A DNA stretch of 64,000 bases, from contig NZ_BOOJ01000040.1 in the NCBI RefSeq assembly GCF_016863175.1, forward strand, positions 62,001 to 126,000, in the 5' to 3' direction. Source of the DNA: Paraplanobispora siamensis (lineage in GTDB: Bacteria; Actinomycetota; Actinomycetes; Streptosporangiales; Streptosporangiaceae). Numbering within the stretch: position 1 is the first letter of the stretch; every line of letters starts with the position of its first letter. Shown one piece after another: positions 44,563 through 53,242 of this stretch. Below the pieces are notes generated by a model that had not been told where the DNA came from, ran no database searches, and saw only the letters and a list, made by a program, of their open reading frames with translations. The position numbers and the translations under genes were made by a program.

Positions 44563-46314
44563 ATGGCTTCCTATCTCGTCGAGCCGGTCGACCAGCTGCC
44601 CTTCGGCACCCCGGACAAGTCCCGGCGCTACGCCACCGAGCGCTACCAGGGCGCGGCCGGGCTGAACTGGTACGGCTGCGACCCCACCCTGGGCTTCCTG
44701 ATGCGCCGTCACCTCGGCGCCGAGGGCCTGCGGTGGGCCGCCCCCCACCTGGAGCGGGCCGGCGCGCTGATGGCCGGGCCGATCCTGGAGCACGCCGAGG
44801 AGACCGACCGCAACCCGCCCCGCCTGGAGCGCTACGACCGCTGGGGCCGCGACGTCAGCCGGATCGTCATGCCGCCGTCCTTCGAGGCGGCCCGGCGCGA
44901 GCTGGTCGCGCGCAGCTTCACCCGGCCGGAGTTCGGCGCGGAGGCGAAGGAGGCCGGGGCCGATCCGTCGGTGATGACCGCGGCCTGGCACTACCTGCTC
45001 TACCAGGCCGACATCGGCATGGGCTGCGCGCTGGGCACCGGCGGCGACATGGTGGTGCTGATGGCCGAGTCGTTCGCGCCCGAGGACGTCAAGGCGCGGG
45101 TCCGGGAGATCTTCGCCGACGGCATGTTCTCCGGCGAGGCCGCGCAGATGTTCACCGAGCGCTCCGGCGGCTCCGACCTCGGCGCGCTGGAGACCACCGC
45201 CACCTCCGACGGCGACGCCTGGCGGCTGAACGGCCTGAAGTGGTTCGCCTCCAACGCCAACGGCTCGGCCTTCGTCGTGCTGGCCAAGCCCGAGGGCGCC
45301 GAGGACGGGGTGCGCGGGGTCTCGCCCTTCCTGGTGCTGCGCGAACGCCGCGACGGGAGCCACAACGGCATCCGGATCCGCCGGCTCAAGGACAAGCTCG
45401 GCACCCGCTCGGTGGCCTCGGCCGAGGTCGAGTTCGCCGACGTCGAGGCGTTCCTGCTCGCCCCCGACCCGCGCGGCACCGGCGACGGCAAGGGCCTGGC
45501 CCGGATGATGACGCTCACCAACGGCGCCCGCCTGGCCATCGCCATGATGGGCCTGGGCTGCGCCCGCCGCGCCCTGGTCGAGTCGATCTGCTACGCCCGC
45601 AGCCGGGAGGCCTTCGGCGCCGCGCTCATCGACCAGCCGCTGATGCGCCGCAAGCTGGCCGAGATGATCGTCGAGGTCGAGGCCGCCCAGGCGATGGTCT
45701 TCGACGGCACCCTCAACCCCGGCCTGCGCCTGGCCCCCGCACTGGTCAAGCTCCGCGCCGCCCGGCTCGGCGTCACCGCGGCCAGCGACGCGATCGAGAT
45801 CCACGGCGGCAACGGCTACATCGAGCAGTGGCCGGTCGCCCGCATCCTGCGCGACGCCCAGGTCAACACGATCTGGGAGGGCGGCGACAACATCCTGTGC
45901 CTGGACGTGCGGCGGGCGATGCTGCGGGAGAACGCCCACGAGCCGTTCCTGGACCGCCTGACCGGGGCCGTACGGCAGGCGCCGCCCGGTGACGAGGCCA
46001 CCGCCAACCTGGTGCGGCTGCGGATCGAGGACCTGCGCAAGGCGATCACCGTCTGCTCGGGCCTGGATGCGGCCGCGGCCGAGGCCCGGCTGTTCCCGCT
46101 GGCCCGGTTCATGTGCGACGTCTACGCCGCCGCGCTGCTGCTGGAGCAGGCGGGCTGGGAGCGCCGTGAGTTCGGCACCGACCGCAAGGCCCTGGTCGCC
46201 CGGCTGTACGCCGAGGCCCACCTGGCCGACCACGGCCCGCTGCGCGGCCTGGACCGCCCGGCCGAGGACCTGACCCGCTTCGACGAGCTGCTGGAGGGAG
46301 CCCTCACCCTCTGA
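44563..46314 (+). CDS. Large acyl-CoA dehydrogenase (AidB/ACAD-like, 583 residues)
   Basis: A 583-residue acyl-CoA dehydrogenase with the extended layout of the AidB-like group. It has an N-terminal extension with FGTPDKSRRYATERYQG, FSGEAAQMFTERSGGSDLGA (FAD loop) near residue 200, KLGTRSVASAEVEF, and VNTIWEGGDNILCLDVRRAM (region of the catalytic Glu) near residue 437, then a C-terminal helical domain to residue 583. It is divergent from the PaaX-like regulator. It probably acts on a medium or branched acyl-CoA; an alkylation-response role as in AidB is also possible. Confidence 0.9.
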   Translation: MASYLVEPVDQLPFGTPDKSRRYATERYQGAAGLNWYGCDPTLGFLMRRHLGAEGLRWAAPHLERAGALMAGPILEHAEETDRNPPRLERYDRWGRDVSRIVMPPSFEAARRELVARSFTRPEFGAEAKEAGADPSVMTAAWHYLLYQADIGMGCALGTGGDMVVLMAESFAPEDVKARVREIFADGMFSGEAAQMFTERSGGSDLGALETTATSDGDAWRLNGLKWFASNANGSAFVVLAKPEGAEDGVRGVSPFLVLRERRDGSHNGIRIRRLKDKLGTRSVASAEVEFADVEAFLLAPDPRGTGDGKGLARMMTLTNGARLAIAMMGLGCARRALVESICYARSREAFGAALIDQPLMRRKLAEMIVEVEAAQAMVFDGTLNPGLRLAPALVKLRAARLGVTAASDAIEIHGGNGYIEQWPVARILRDAQVNTIWEGGDNILCLDVRRAMLRENAHEPFLDRLTGAVRQAPPGDEATANLVRLRIEDLRKAITVCSGLDAAAAEARLFPLARFMCDVYAAALLLEQAGWERREFGTDRKALVARLYAEAHLADHGPLRGLDRPAEDLTRFDELLEGALTL

Positions 46315-46375
46315 TCCCGATGCACCTGGCCGGGCCGCGTGAGGCGAGGACGGTCGCATCCGGCAGGATGGCGGG

Positions 46376-46799
46376 ATGCCGACGCGTCTGGACTGGGAGG
46401 ACTTCGAACGGGTGCTGGCCGACGAGCTGGCGCAGCGCATTCGGCTGACTGTCGCCGAGCACGGTGACGAGCGGTTCTACGCCGCGGCGCTGGACCGGAT
46501 CCACCGGGAGACCGAGTCTCGGTCCGGCCGTCGCCCGGCGGGTCGTGCCCCTGATCGCCCGGTCGATCGGCGAAGACCCGGACGCCGCCGTGCGGCGGCT
46601 GGCGATCCTGTCCCTGCTGTGGTGGAAGAAGGCCGCCCATCCGTATGCGGACGCGGTACGCGCGGCAGCGGGCGATCCGGCCGAGGAGGTCCGGGAGGCC
46701 GCCGCATACTGGCTCCGCGAACAGTCGGGGACGACGGCATCGCCGCCGGATCCCGGCCATCGCGGTCCGGAGAACCGCGATGGCGGCGATATGCGATGA
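46376..46799 (+). pseudogene. Broken gene: DUF4303-like start joined out of frame to HEAT-like repeat
   Basis: From ATG 46376 the first frame reads LDWEDFERVLADELAQRIRL and HGDERFYAAALDRIHRETES, which resembles the start of DUF4303-type proteins, then becomes Arg/Pro-rich nonsense. The next frame, from about 46520 to the stop at 46797, reads ARRVVPLIARSIGEDPDAAV and ILSLLWWKKAAHPYADAVRA, a HEAT-like helical repeat. A small deletion or indel near 46505-46530 best explains this. It could also be two once-separate genes fused by deletion. Confidence 0.6.
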
Positions 46800-46833
46800 C
46801 CGTTGCGACCGCCGGAGGGCTCGCCGCCCGCGG

Positions 46834-49800
46834 TCACGGTCCTTCCAGAAGCAGGACGGACGGGACGGAGGGCTCGGCGAGCCGGAGGAGTCCGTACCCG
46901 ATGCCGGCCAGGCCCGTCATCAGGCCGGGCGATTCCACGCCGATCGGCAGGCCGCACTGCCGGTGGCCGCGCTCGACGGCGTCCAGCACCCGGGTCGCCG
47001 CCACCGCCGCACGTGCCGACAGCTCCGGTTCGCCCAGCGTGTCCGCGGCCCTGGTGAGGAGTTCGAGGTTGCCCAGGTCGCCGTGGCAGAGCGAGTGGCT
47101 CTGACCGAAGCCCTGGGCCGAGGCTGTGACCGCGGCGATGAGCGCCTCGGCGCGCAGGCCGGCGGCGCGGTCCGGTTCGCGGCAGTGCGAGAGCATCGCG
47201 AGCCGGCCCAGGCCGATCCCGGCCGCGCCGTGGCACCACGCGACCATCGGTCTCCTGTCCGCACCGGGATCGCCCCAGGTCCGCAGATCGGGCCAGTTCG
47301 CCAGTCCGGCGTCGAACCGCTCGCGTTCGTAGGACAGGGCCTCGTAGGCCGTCGTACGGAAGCGTTCCAGCCCGCTGAGCTCAGCCAGTTCCGCCAGGGC
47401 CCAGGCGATGCCCGCGGTCCCGTGCGAGAACCCGGTGAGCGGCTCGGGTCCCAGGGGCGGGTTCGGCCAGGTCGGGACGTTGCGGACAAGCCGGCTGTGG
47501 GAGAGCAGGTGGTCACCGCACCGGACCGCGGCCGACAGGGTGCCCGGAGTGGGACGCGCGCGGTGAAGGCAGGCCAGGGCGCCGATGCATCCGGCCGCGC
47601 CGGCGATGACGTCGTACTGGTCGTCCAGCTCGATGAGCGGTGGGAGGCGCTCGGCGACCTCCTGCGCCCGGTCGAGCAGCCGCGGCGTGCCCGTGAGCAC
47701 ACCGAGATGCGTCAGCGCGTAGACCGCTCCGGCCAGGCCGTTGAACGCGCCGATGCCCTGCGGCGCGTCCCCGGCACGTGACACCTGTCTCTCCAGGGTC
47801 CGGGTCGCGGCCCGCGCGAGGGAGGCGTAGCGGTCCTCTCCGGTGACGGAGGCGAGCCGGCCGAGGAAGAGGGCGATCCCGGCGGTCCCGTCGTACAGGT
47901 CGGGGCCGAGCACGGTGGGCGTCCACTGCCCGTGGCCGGCCAGGCTGAAGCCCGGCCAGACGGCGTCCTCGTCGGCCTTCCCGCGCAGCGCCAGCGCCTC
48001 CAGCCGGTCCCCGGTCGCTCCGGCGGCCGCCAGGAGCCGGTCCCGGCCGGGGAGTTCCCGGCGGGTGACGTCGCGCACCGACGGCGCACCCGCTGCCCGG
48101 CCGGCGGGCGGAGTTTTCGCGTCCATCGGATCGAGTCCGCGGCGCGCGGCCGCCAGCGTCCCTTCGATGAGCCAGATCTGCCGTTCCAGGTCCTCCGGCC
48201 CGAGCCGGCGGATCCGCCTGCGCACGCGGTCGAGCCCGCTCTCGGGCAGGAACCCGTCGAACCGGGCGCCGGTGCCGGCGGTCAGGTCACGCGAACCGGC
48301 CCGTGCGGTGAAGACCGGCACGTCGCCGTCCCACAACTGCTCGCGCTCGCAGGCCACGACGCGGGCGAGGTACGGGCGGGTGGCGACCTGGGACCACAGC
48401 CGGGCGAACAACAGCTCGCACTCCATCCCGTCGCGCAGCACGCTGGGATGCAGGCTTTCGTACAGCAGGGTGCCGTATGTCCGGGTCTCCCGCAGGACCA
48501 CGCGAACCTCGTCCCCGGCGAAGGCGGCCAGGGGGCCCGCCGGGGCCAGCAGTTCGTCGCGGTGAGCGAGCAGGAGCCCGTAGAAGTGCCGGAAACCCTG
48601 GAGGACGGCGTCCGCGTGGTCGCGGAAGTCGGCGTCGCCGCCATCGGGCAGTCGGGGGCGGCTGCGGCATCCGCGCACCGGCTTCGGCTCCCTGACCACC
48701 CGCATGACGTCCGTACCGGCGTCCTTGCAGTGAGGCACCCCGTAGGGGGTGAGCTGGCCGTCGGCCGCGCCGATGCCGCTCATGTCGAAGCCGGGGGAGT
48801 CGGCCGTCGCCCACGTGCGCTGCGGGAGCAGCCCCACCCGCAGGACCGAGTCCTCGAGCAGCTCCGCGGCCACCTGCTCGGCGGAGGACAGGTCCCGCTC
48901 CACCGGCGCGGGATGGAACAGGGCCTCGAGATCGACCATGACGGGGTGGGCGCCGGAGGCGAGCACGTTCTCCCCATGGAAGTCCGTCGCCTGAAGCGCG
49001 TAGAGCAGTGCCAGGAACTCGCCTTGGCGCAGGTAGAAGTCCCGGACCTCCTCCAGTGACGAACACGGCGTGTGCGCGACGTACTCGGCCCAGCCGTAGG
49101 CGCCGCGGTCCACGACCGTGAGCACACGCAGCGGAGGCGTCGCTCCGGCGTGGTTGAGCCATGACAGCAGCTGCTGGAAGTGCGCCGCCACCGCCATCGG
49201 CCGGGGTTTGTAGACCACGCGCAGCCCGTGGGCGAACTCGGCGATCAAGACCGAGCGGCCCCGACAGTGGCTGTCGCCCAGGTTCCCGGCGACCCCGGTC
49301 ACGACCCCGGGATCCCGGCCGGGGCTGAACGCGGCGCGCAACGTCCGGTGGTCCGCGACGAGCCGCCGCGCGAACTCCAGGCCGGCCTGCAGCCACCACT
49401 CGGTCCGTACGGCCAGCCGGCGGCCCAGAACGGGGTAGCGGTCCAGCAGCCGCAAGGCGGTGTCGACGTCCCTCAGCCCTTCGACGAACGAGGTGAACCG
49501 CTCACGCGCGGTGGCGCCGCGCAGTTCCCCTCGCAGGCGGCTGAGGTTCAGTTCCATGACCAGTGTGCGGTTGACCATGCGCAGCAGTTCGGGTAGCAGC
49601 ACGTCCAGCAGCGACTCCTCCAATCCGCGGGAGTCGAAGACCTCTGTGCCCGTGGTTTCCGCGACGGCGGCCAGCCCCGTGCACAGCCGTTCCCGGCCCC
49701 GTGTCACGAGCGGCTGGACCAGCCACAGGAACGCGCGCTGCTCCTCGCCCCAGGCCGACTTCAGCGGACGCCCGGGAGCCCCGGGCCCGGCGACCGGGGT

Positions 49801-50130
49801 GTCGGCCGGCTGCGGCCGCCCGTAGGCGCGCTGGAGCTCAAGCCGCCACCACGGCGGCGGGCCCGCCTGCGACGGCCACGACGGGTCGGCCTGCAGCGCC
49901 CGCCCGAACTCCGGCTCCGTCACGCCCGCATGCTCCAGCCAGGCCGGCCACTGCTCGGCGGAGGCGAACTGAGGCTCCGCGCGCCACCGGGCCAGCACGG
50001 TCCGGTCGGTGTCCCGGCCGTCGCCTCGCCCGGTGGGGGCCGGACCCGCCGCACGCAGCAATCCGATCCGTTCGTCGAGCCCGAGCGCGTCGGCCCAGCG
50101 GCCGGCGGGGCCCGGTGACACCGCGGTCAT
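46834..50130 (-). CDS. lanM: Class II lanthipeptide synthetase LanM
   Basis: A 1098-residue LanM, normal length for the family. The N-terminal dehydratase (DUF4135, about 180-650) has GDSHCRGRSVLIAE (Asp286, His288), VVYKPRPM (Lys308) and ATDFHGENVLAS (Asp383, His385), the phosphorylation and elimination residues. The C-terminal LanC-like cyclase (about 720-1095) has GFSHGTAGIAWAL, WCHGAAGIGLG (Cys966) and LCHGDLGN (Cys1015, His1016), the three zinc ligands. It therefore looks fully functional: it would dehydrate Ser/Thr and form (methyl)lanthionine rings on a precursor. It starts 18 bp after the stop of the putative precursor gene and is surely co-transcribed. Confidence 0.96.
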   Translation of the reverse strand: MTAVSPGPAGRWADALGLDERIGLLRAAGPAPTGRGDGRDTDRTVLARWRAEPQFASAEQWPAWLEHAGVTEPEFGRALQADPSWPSQAGPPPWWRLELQRAYGRPQPADTPVAGPGAPGRPLKSAWGEEQRAFLWLVQPLVTRGRERLCTGLAAVAETTGTEVFDSRGLEESLLDVLLPELLRMVNRTLVMELNLSRLRGELRGATARERFTSFVEGLRDVDTALRLLDRYPVLGRRLAVRTEWWLQAGLEFARRLVADHRTLRAAFSPGRDPGVVTGVAGNLGDSHCRGRSVLIAEFAHGLRVVYKPRPMAVAAHFQQLLSWLNHAGATPPLRVLTVVDRGAYGWAEYVAHTPCSSLEEVRDFYLRQGEFLALLYALQATDFHGENVLASGAHPVMVDLEALFHPAPVERDLSSAEQVAAELLEDSVLRVGLLPQRTWATADSPGFDMSGIGAADGQLTPYGVPHCKDAGTDVMRVVREPKPVRGCRSRPRLPDGGDADFRDHADAVLQGFRHFYGLLLAHRDELLAPAGPLAAFAGDEVRVVLRETRTYGTLLYESLHPSVLRDGMECELLFARLWSQVATRPYLARVVACEREQLWDGDVPVFTARAGSRDLTAGTGARFDGFLPESGLDRVRRRIRRLGPEDLERQIWLIEGTLAAARRGLDPMDAKTPPAGRAAGAPSVRDVTRRELPGRDRLLAAAGATGDRLEALALRGKADEDAVWPGFSLAGHGQWTPTVLGPDLYDGTAGIALFLGRLASVTGEDRYASLARAATRTLERQVSRAGDAPQGIGAFNGLAGAVYALTHLGVLTGTPRLLDRAQEVAERLPPLIELDDQYDVIAGAAGCIGALACLHRARPTPGTLSAAVRCGDHLLSHSRLVRNVPTWPNPPLGPEPLTGFSHGTAGIAWALAELAELSGLERFRTTAYEALSYERERFDAGLANWPDLRTWGDPGADRRPMVAWCHGAAGIGLGRLAMLSHCREPDRAAGLRAEALIAAVTASAQGFGQSHSLCHGDLGNLELLTRAADTLGEPELSARAAVAATRVLDAVERGHRQCGLPIGVESPGLMTGLAGIGYGLLRLAEPSVPSVLLLEGP

Positions 50131-50148
50131 GCGCCGTCCGCCTCCGGC

Positions 50149-51144
50149 TCAGGCCTCACAGGCGCAACCGCCGCTCGACTGACACGAGATCGAGACGCAG
50201 CCCGCGGTCGAGCAGCAGATCTCCATGTCGATCGTCAGGGTCACGGTGTGCGGGAGCCCTTCCGCGGCCATCACCTGCAGACCCGGAACGTCGAGTTCCA
50301 CCTCGCCCCCCGGATTGACCGGCAGGACGTCCCGCTCCGGCAGCTGGAGGGCGAACAGGTAACGCCGGTCGACCCAGGCCCTGGCCACGTCGACACCCGC
50401 GATGATGTCCTGAAGAGCCCGGGCCCAGCCGTAGGCGCTTTCCATCGCCGCGTCGAGGCTCTCGTCGTCCTTGGCGACCATCACGAGGGCGAACGTCTCG
50501 GCGCCGCGCCGGGCGACCCGCTGGAAGGCCGCCATCCGGCGCTGATGCCGCAGCCTCGTGAACTCCGGCCGTGTCACCGTGGCGGCGACGGCGTTGTACA
50601 GGACGGTCATCTCCTGCCCCAGCAGAGGCGGCAGGGACGACGTTCCGTCGGTGTGGATCGGGGCGGCGCCGAAGACCGCCGCCACCGCGGGATCGCCCAG
50701 CACGTCGCGGGCGCGGCCGAACAGGGCGTCCAGCCGGCGGTCCGCCAGTCTCATGGGAGAACCCTCGACGCGCTCGCACGACTCCTGCAGCGCCGTGACC
50801 GCCTCCCGGGCGGCACGGCGCAACCTCGGCTCGGCGGCACCGGTGCCGCGCTCGGTGAAGACGATGGCCGCCTTGCGCACCGCGGCCGCCTCCACGGCCA
50901 GCCCGTCGAGCACCCGGCCTGACAGCGCCGCCCGCTCCGCGACGGCGGGCCAGTCCGGATCGTTGCCCAGCCGGGAGGAGAAGTCGCTGAGAAGGTCGGC
51001 GATCTGCTCGGGAATCTGGCTGTAGGGGATGGGACGGTCCGCGAAGTCGCCGGCGATGGCGGCGGCGAGACCGATCACGGGATCCAGCGCTCGATATGCG
51101 TACAGAGATCCGATCGGATTCCAGGCTGGGCCTTGGCTGTCCAT
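50149..51144 (-). CDS. Putative lanthipeptide precursor with a very large N-terminal domain (331 residues)
   Basis: Residues 1-280 are a mostly helical, soluble domain (GLAAAIAGDFADRPIPYSQ, PEFTRLRHQRRMAAFQRVAR, ARAWVDRRYLFALQLPERDV) with no family I recognise. After NPGG (279-280) comes a leader-like stretch EVELDVPGLQVMAAEGLPHT, and the protein ends in a core-like tail EICCSTAGCVSISCQSSGG then CACEA. The tail from 308 has six Cys (310, 311, 316, 321, 327, 329) and six Ser/Thr, and sits directly before lanM. ATG 51144 has AGGA upstream. An internal GTG at 50301, after a GGGGGG run, could also yield a normal-size 50-residue precursor. Confidence 0.8.
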   Translation of the reverse strand: MDSQGPAWNPIGSLYAYRALDPVIGLAAAIAGDFADRPIPYSQIPEQIADLLSDFSSRLGNDPDWPAVAERAALSGRVLDGLAVEAAAVRKAAIVFTERGTGAAEPRLRRAAREAVTALQESCERVEGSPMRLADRRLDALFGRARDVLGDPAVAAVFGAAPIHTDGTSSLPPLLGQEMTVLYNAVAATVTRPEFTRLRHQRRMAAFQRVARRGAETFALVMVAKDDESLDAAMESAYGWARALQDIIAGVDVARAWVDRRYLFALQLPERDVLPVNPGGEVELDVPGLQVMAAEGLPHTVTLTIDMEICCSTAGCVSISCQSSGGCACEA

Positions 51145-51223
51145 GCCGCACCGTCCTAAAAGAGCATTTTGCGGAGCGAGGAAACACCGATGGATGTAGA
51201 CGCCGACGTACCCCCGCTGCACA

Positions 51224-51252
51224 AATATAAAGAGCGAGATGAATCAGGTGAA
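51224..51252 (-). promoter_or_regulatory. Probable promoter of the lanthipeptide operon
   Basis: On the minus strand TTCACC (51252-51247) and TATATT (51229-51224) are separated by 17 bp, resembling a housekeeping -35/-10 pair. The transcript would have a leader of about 75 nt before ATG 51144. Confidence 0.55.
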
Positions 51253-51603
51253 GCCCTCACGGAAAGAACGCCCGACGGGATGTGAGGGCGGGTCGCCTGG
51301 CCGAGATCCCTGCAGCGTGTCGGATTGCGGCACGGGGCCGGGCCGCTGGCGGTTCCAGCGTAGCAATGCGATGAGGAGGGCCGGCAGGGGGTCCGTCACG
51401 ATTTTCATGGGGTGTTTGATTTGAGCTAATTGCGCCTTTTGTCCTTGCGTTCCGATGGTAATCAGAGATCTTTCCGGATAATGACATCTATTGATCTTGG
51501 CTGGTTTCCGGGTGACCCGGATCGGGCGGCCGCGGCCGGCTGTGCGCCGTCGTCGTCTCGCCCACGGTGGCCCGTAGACGAATGTTCTGGTACGTATGCG
51601 CGT
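51253..51603. other. Intergenic region, partly AT-rich
   Basis: No convincing gene is seen in these 351 bp between the divergent lanthipeptide and dehalogenase genes. The stretch at about 51400-51500 is clearly richer in A and T than its surroundings and may hold the dehalogenase promoter. Short open frames on both strands have no good ribosome binding site or recognisable product. Confidence 0.5.
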
Positions 51604-52491
51604 ATGGACTTGCTGCGCACTCCCGACGAGCGCTTCGCCGACCTGCCCGACTTCCCCTACCCGCCGCGCTACGTCGATCTGCCCGGCGGCCCGCGCATGG
51701 CCTACGTCGACGAGGGCGAGGGCCCCGTCGTGCTGCTCCTGCACGGTGAGCCGTCGTGGTCGTTCCTGTACCGGCACGTCATCCGGGTGCTGGTGGAGGG
51801 CGGCTGCCGGGCCGTGGCGCCCGACATGATCGGCTTCGGCCGCTCCGACAAGCCGGTCGCGATCGCCGATCACACCTACGCCCGCCACATCGCCTGGACG
51901 GCCGCGTTCGTCGACGCCCTCGGGCTCAAGGACGTCACGCTCGTCGGCCAGGACTGGGGAGGCCTCATCGGCCTGCGCCTGGCCGTGGCCGACCCCGGCC
52001 GCTATGCGCGGATCGTGGCCGCCAACACCGGCCTGCCGACCGGGGACTTCCCGATGCCTGAGACCTGGCTGCGCTTCCGCGAGGCCGTGCGCAGCGCGGG
52101 CGCGAAGTTCGACGTGCCGCGCGGCGTCCAGTCGGGCTGCACGGGCACGCTGCCGCCCGAGGTGCTGGCCGCCTACGACGCGCCCTTCCCCGACGAGACC
52201 TACAAGGCGGGCCCGCGGGCCATGCCGGGCCTGGTGCCCGCCGAGCCGGACGACGTCGAGGCCCAGCCCAACCGCGACGCCTGGGAGGTCCTGCGCGCCT
52301 GGGACAAGCCCTTCCTGGTCGCCTTCAGCGACCGTGACCCGATCACCGGCCCCATGGCGGGGGTGTTCCGGAGTCTCGTGCCGGGCGCGCGGGGGATCGA
52401 CCATCCGGTGCTGGAGGGCGCCGGCCACTTCCTGCAGGAGGACGCCGGCGAGCGTCTCGGCCACGAGATCGTGCGTTTCGTCCGGACCTGA
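51604..52491 (+). CDS. Haloalkane dehalogenase-like alpha/beta hydrolase
   Basis: A 295-residue enzyme of the haloalkane dehalogenase group. HGEPSW (residues 47-52) supplies the oxyanion hole, and GQDWGG carries the nucleophile Asp117 followed by Trp118, a halide-binding residue. The acid lies in FSDRDP and the catalytic His in EGAGHFLQED. Nucleophilic Asp rather than Ser distinguishes it from esterases. It would hydrolyse a carbon-halogen bond to an alcohol. ATG 51604 is chosen at the start of the conserved MDLLRTPDERF. The natural substrate is unknown. Confidence 0.9.
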   Translation: MDLLRTPDERFADLPDFPYPPRYVDLPGGPRMAYVDEGEGPVVLLLHGEPSWSFLYRHVIRVLVEGGCRAVAPDMIGFGRSDKPVAIADHTYARHIAWTAAFVDALGLKDVTLVGQDWGGLIGLRLAVADPGRYARIVAANTGLPTGDFPMPETWLRFREAVRSAGAKFDVPRGVQSGCTGTLPPEVLAAYDAPFPDETYKAGPRAMPGLVPAEPDDVEAQPNRDAWEVLRAWDKPFLVAFSDRDPITGPMAGVFRSLVPGARGIDHPVLEGAGHFLQEDAGERLGHEIVRFVRT

Positions 52492-52551
52492 CGGGCCGCG
52501 GTCGCGCGGCCCGCCACGGCCCGGTCGCGCCGCGCGCCGTACCGGCCCGTC

Positions 52552-53133
52552 TCAGGGCAGGTCCTGCAGCGCCGCCAGCGCCTGGTCGATGTAGTCGCCC
52601 AGCGGGCGCACCCGGCCGTCGAGGTGCCACTGCTCCAGCGAGCCGAAGTACACCCCGAACCAGTAGGCGCGGGCGGTGACGCGCGCCTGCGTGGCGGACA
52701 TGCCCTTCTCGCGCAGCAGGTCGGTGAAGCGCCGGCTGCCCTCGTCCAGCGCGGCGTACACCGCGGCGCGTACCGCCGGCTCCTGCAGCACGTAGTGCAT
52801 GCCGCGCCAGGGCGGTCCGGCGCGTACGGCGACCTCCTCCGGGGGCGGGTCGGTGACGGCGGCGACGATCCGCCGCAGGGTGCCGGGCAGGTCGTCCAGA
52901 TCGATGTGGGGCTGTATCTGGTCGGCGCCGATGACCGCGTACGGGTCGGTGGTGAACAGCCCTTCCTTGGAGCCGAAGTAGCGGTAGAAGGTGCGCGGTG
53001 ACACGCCCGCGGCGGCGGCGATCTGCTCGACGGTGACCTGTCCGTAGCCGTGCTCGTCGAACAGGTCTATCGCGGTGTCGATGATGTGGTGCGCCGCGGC
53101 CAGCCGGTTGCGCTCGCGAAGGGGCAGTGCCAT
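52552..53133 (-). CDS. TetR family transcriptional regulator
   Basis: A 193-residue TetR protein: helix-turn-helix HHIIDTAIDLFDEHGYGQVT and IAAAAGVSPRTFYRYFGSKE in residues 13-60, then a helical ligand domain with an Asp/Glu-rich pocket region (ADQIQPHIDLDDLPGTL). ATG 53133 lies at the expected start. It is divergent from the DUF2231-like membrane gene and the deazaflavin-dependent gene, and the spacer contains an inverted repeat, so it probably represses that pair. Confidence 0.9.
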   Translation of the reverse strand: MALPLRERNRLAAAHHIIDTAIDLFDEHGYGQVTVEQIAAAAGVSPRTFYRYFGSKEGLFTTDPYAVIGADQIQPHIDLDDLPGTLRRIVAAVTDPPPEEVAVRAGPPWRGMHYVLQEPAVRAAVYAALDEGSRRFTDLLREKGMSATQARVTARAYWFGVYFGSLEQWHLDGRVRPLGDYIDQALAALQDLP

Positions 53134-53160
53134 CGCTCCAGGTTATCAAGCCATGTCATC

Positions 53161-53207
53161 TTGGCAATTAGTGACTTCTTGACAGAGTCTGCCAAAACGG
53201 AAGATGC
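53161..53207 (+). promoter_or_regulatory. Promoter and inverted repeat between TetR and membrane-protein genes
   Basis: TTGGCA (53161-53166) and TGCCAA (53190-53195) are inverted arms around a TTGACA hexamer at 53179-53184, which could be the -35 box of the rightward promoter with a weak -10 (AGATGC) 17 bp later. CATCTT and AAGATG flank the same region further out. It is a probable TetR operator. Confidence 0.5.
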
Positions 53208-53242
53208 TGTCTGCAGTCCCGATCTCCTGGAGGTTCCCGCCC

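Noticed and set aside
51239-51424. A 61-codon plus-strand frame overlapping the lanthipeptide promoter, considered as a second precursor
   Set aside because: Its Cys are few and scattered, there is no leader-like segment, the ribosome binding site is weak, and it runs opposite to the lanthipeptide operon.
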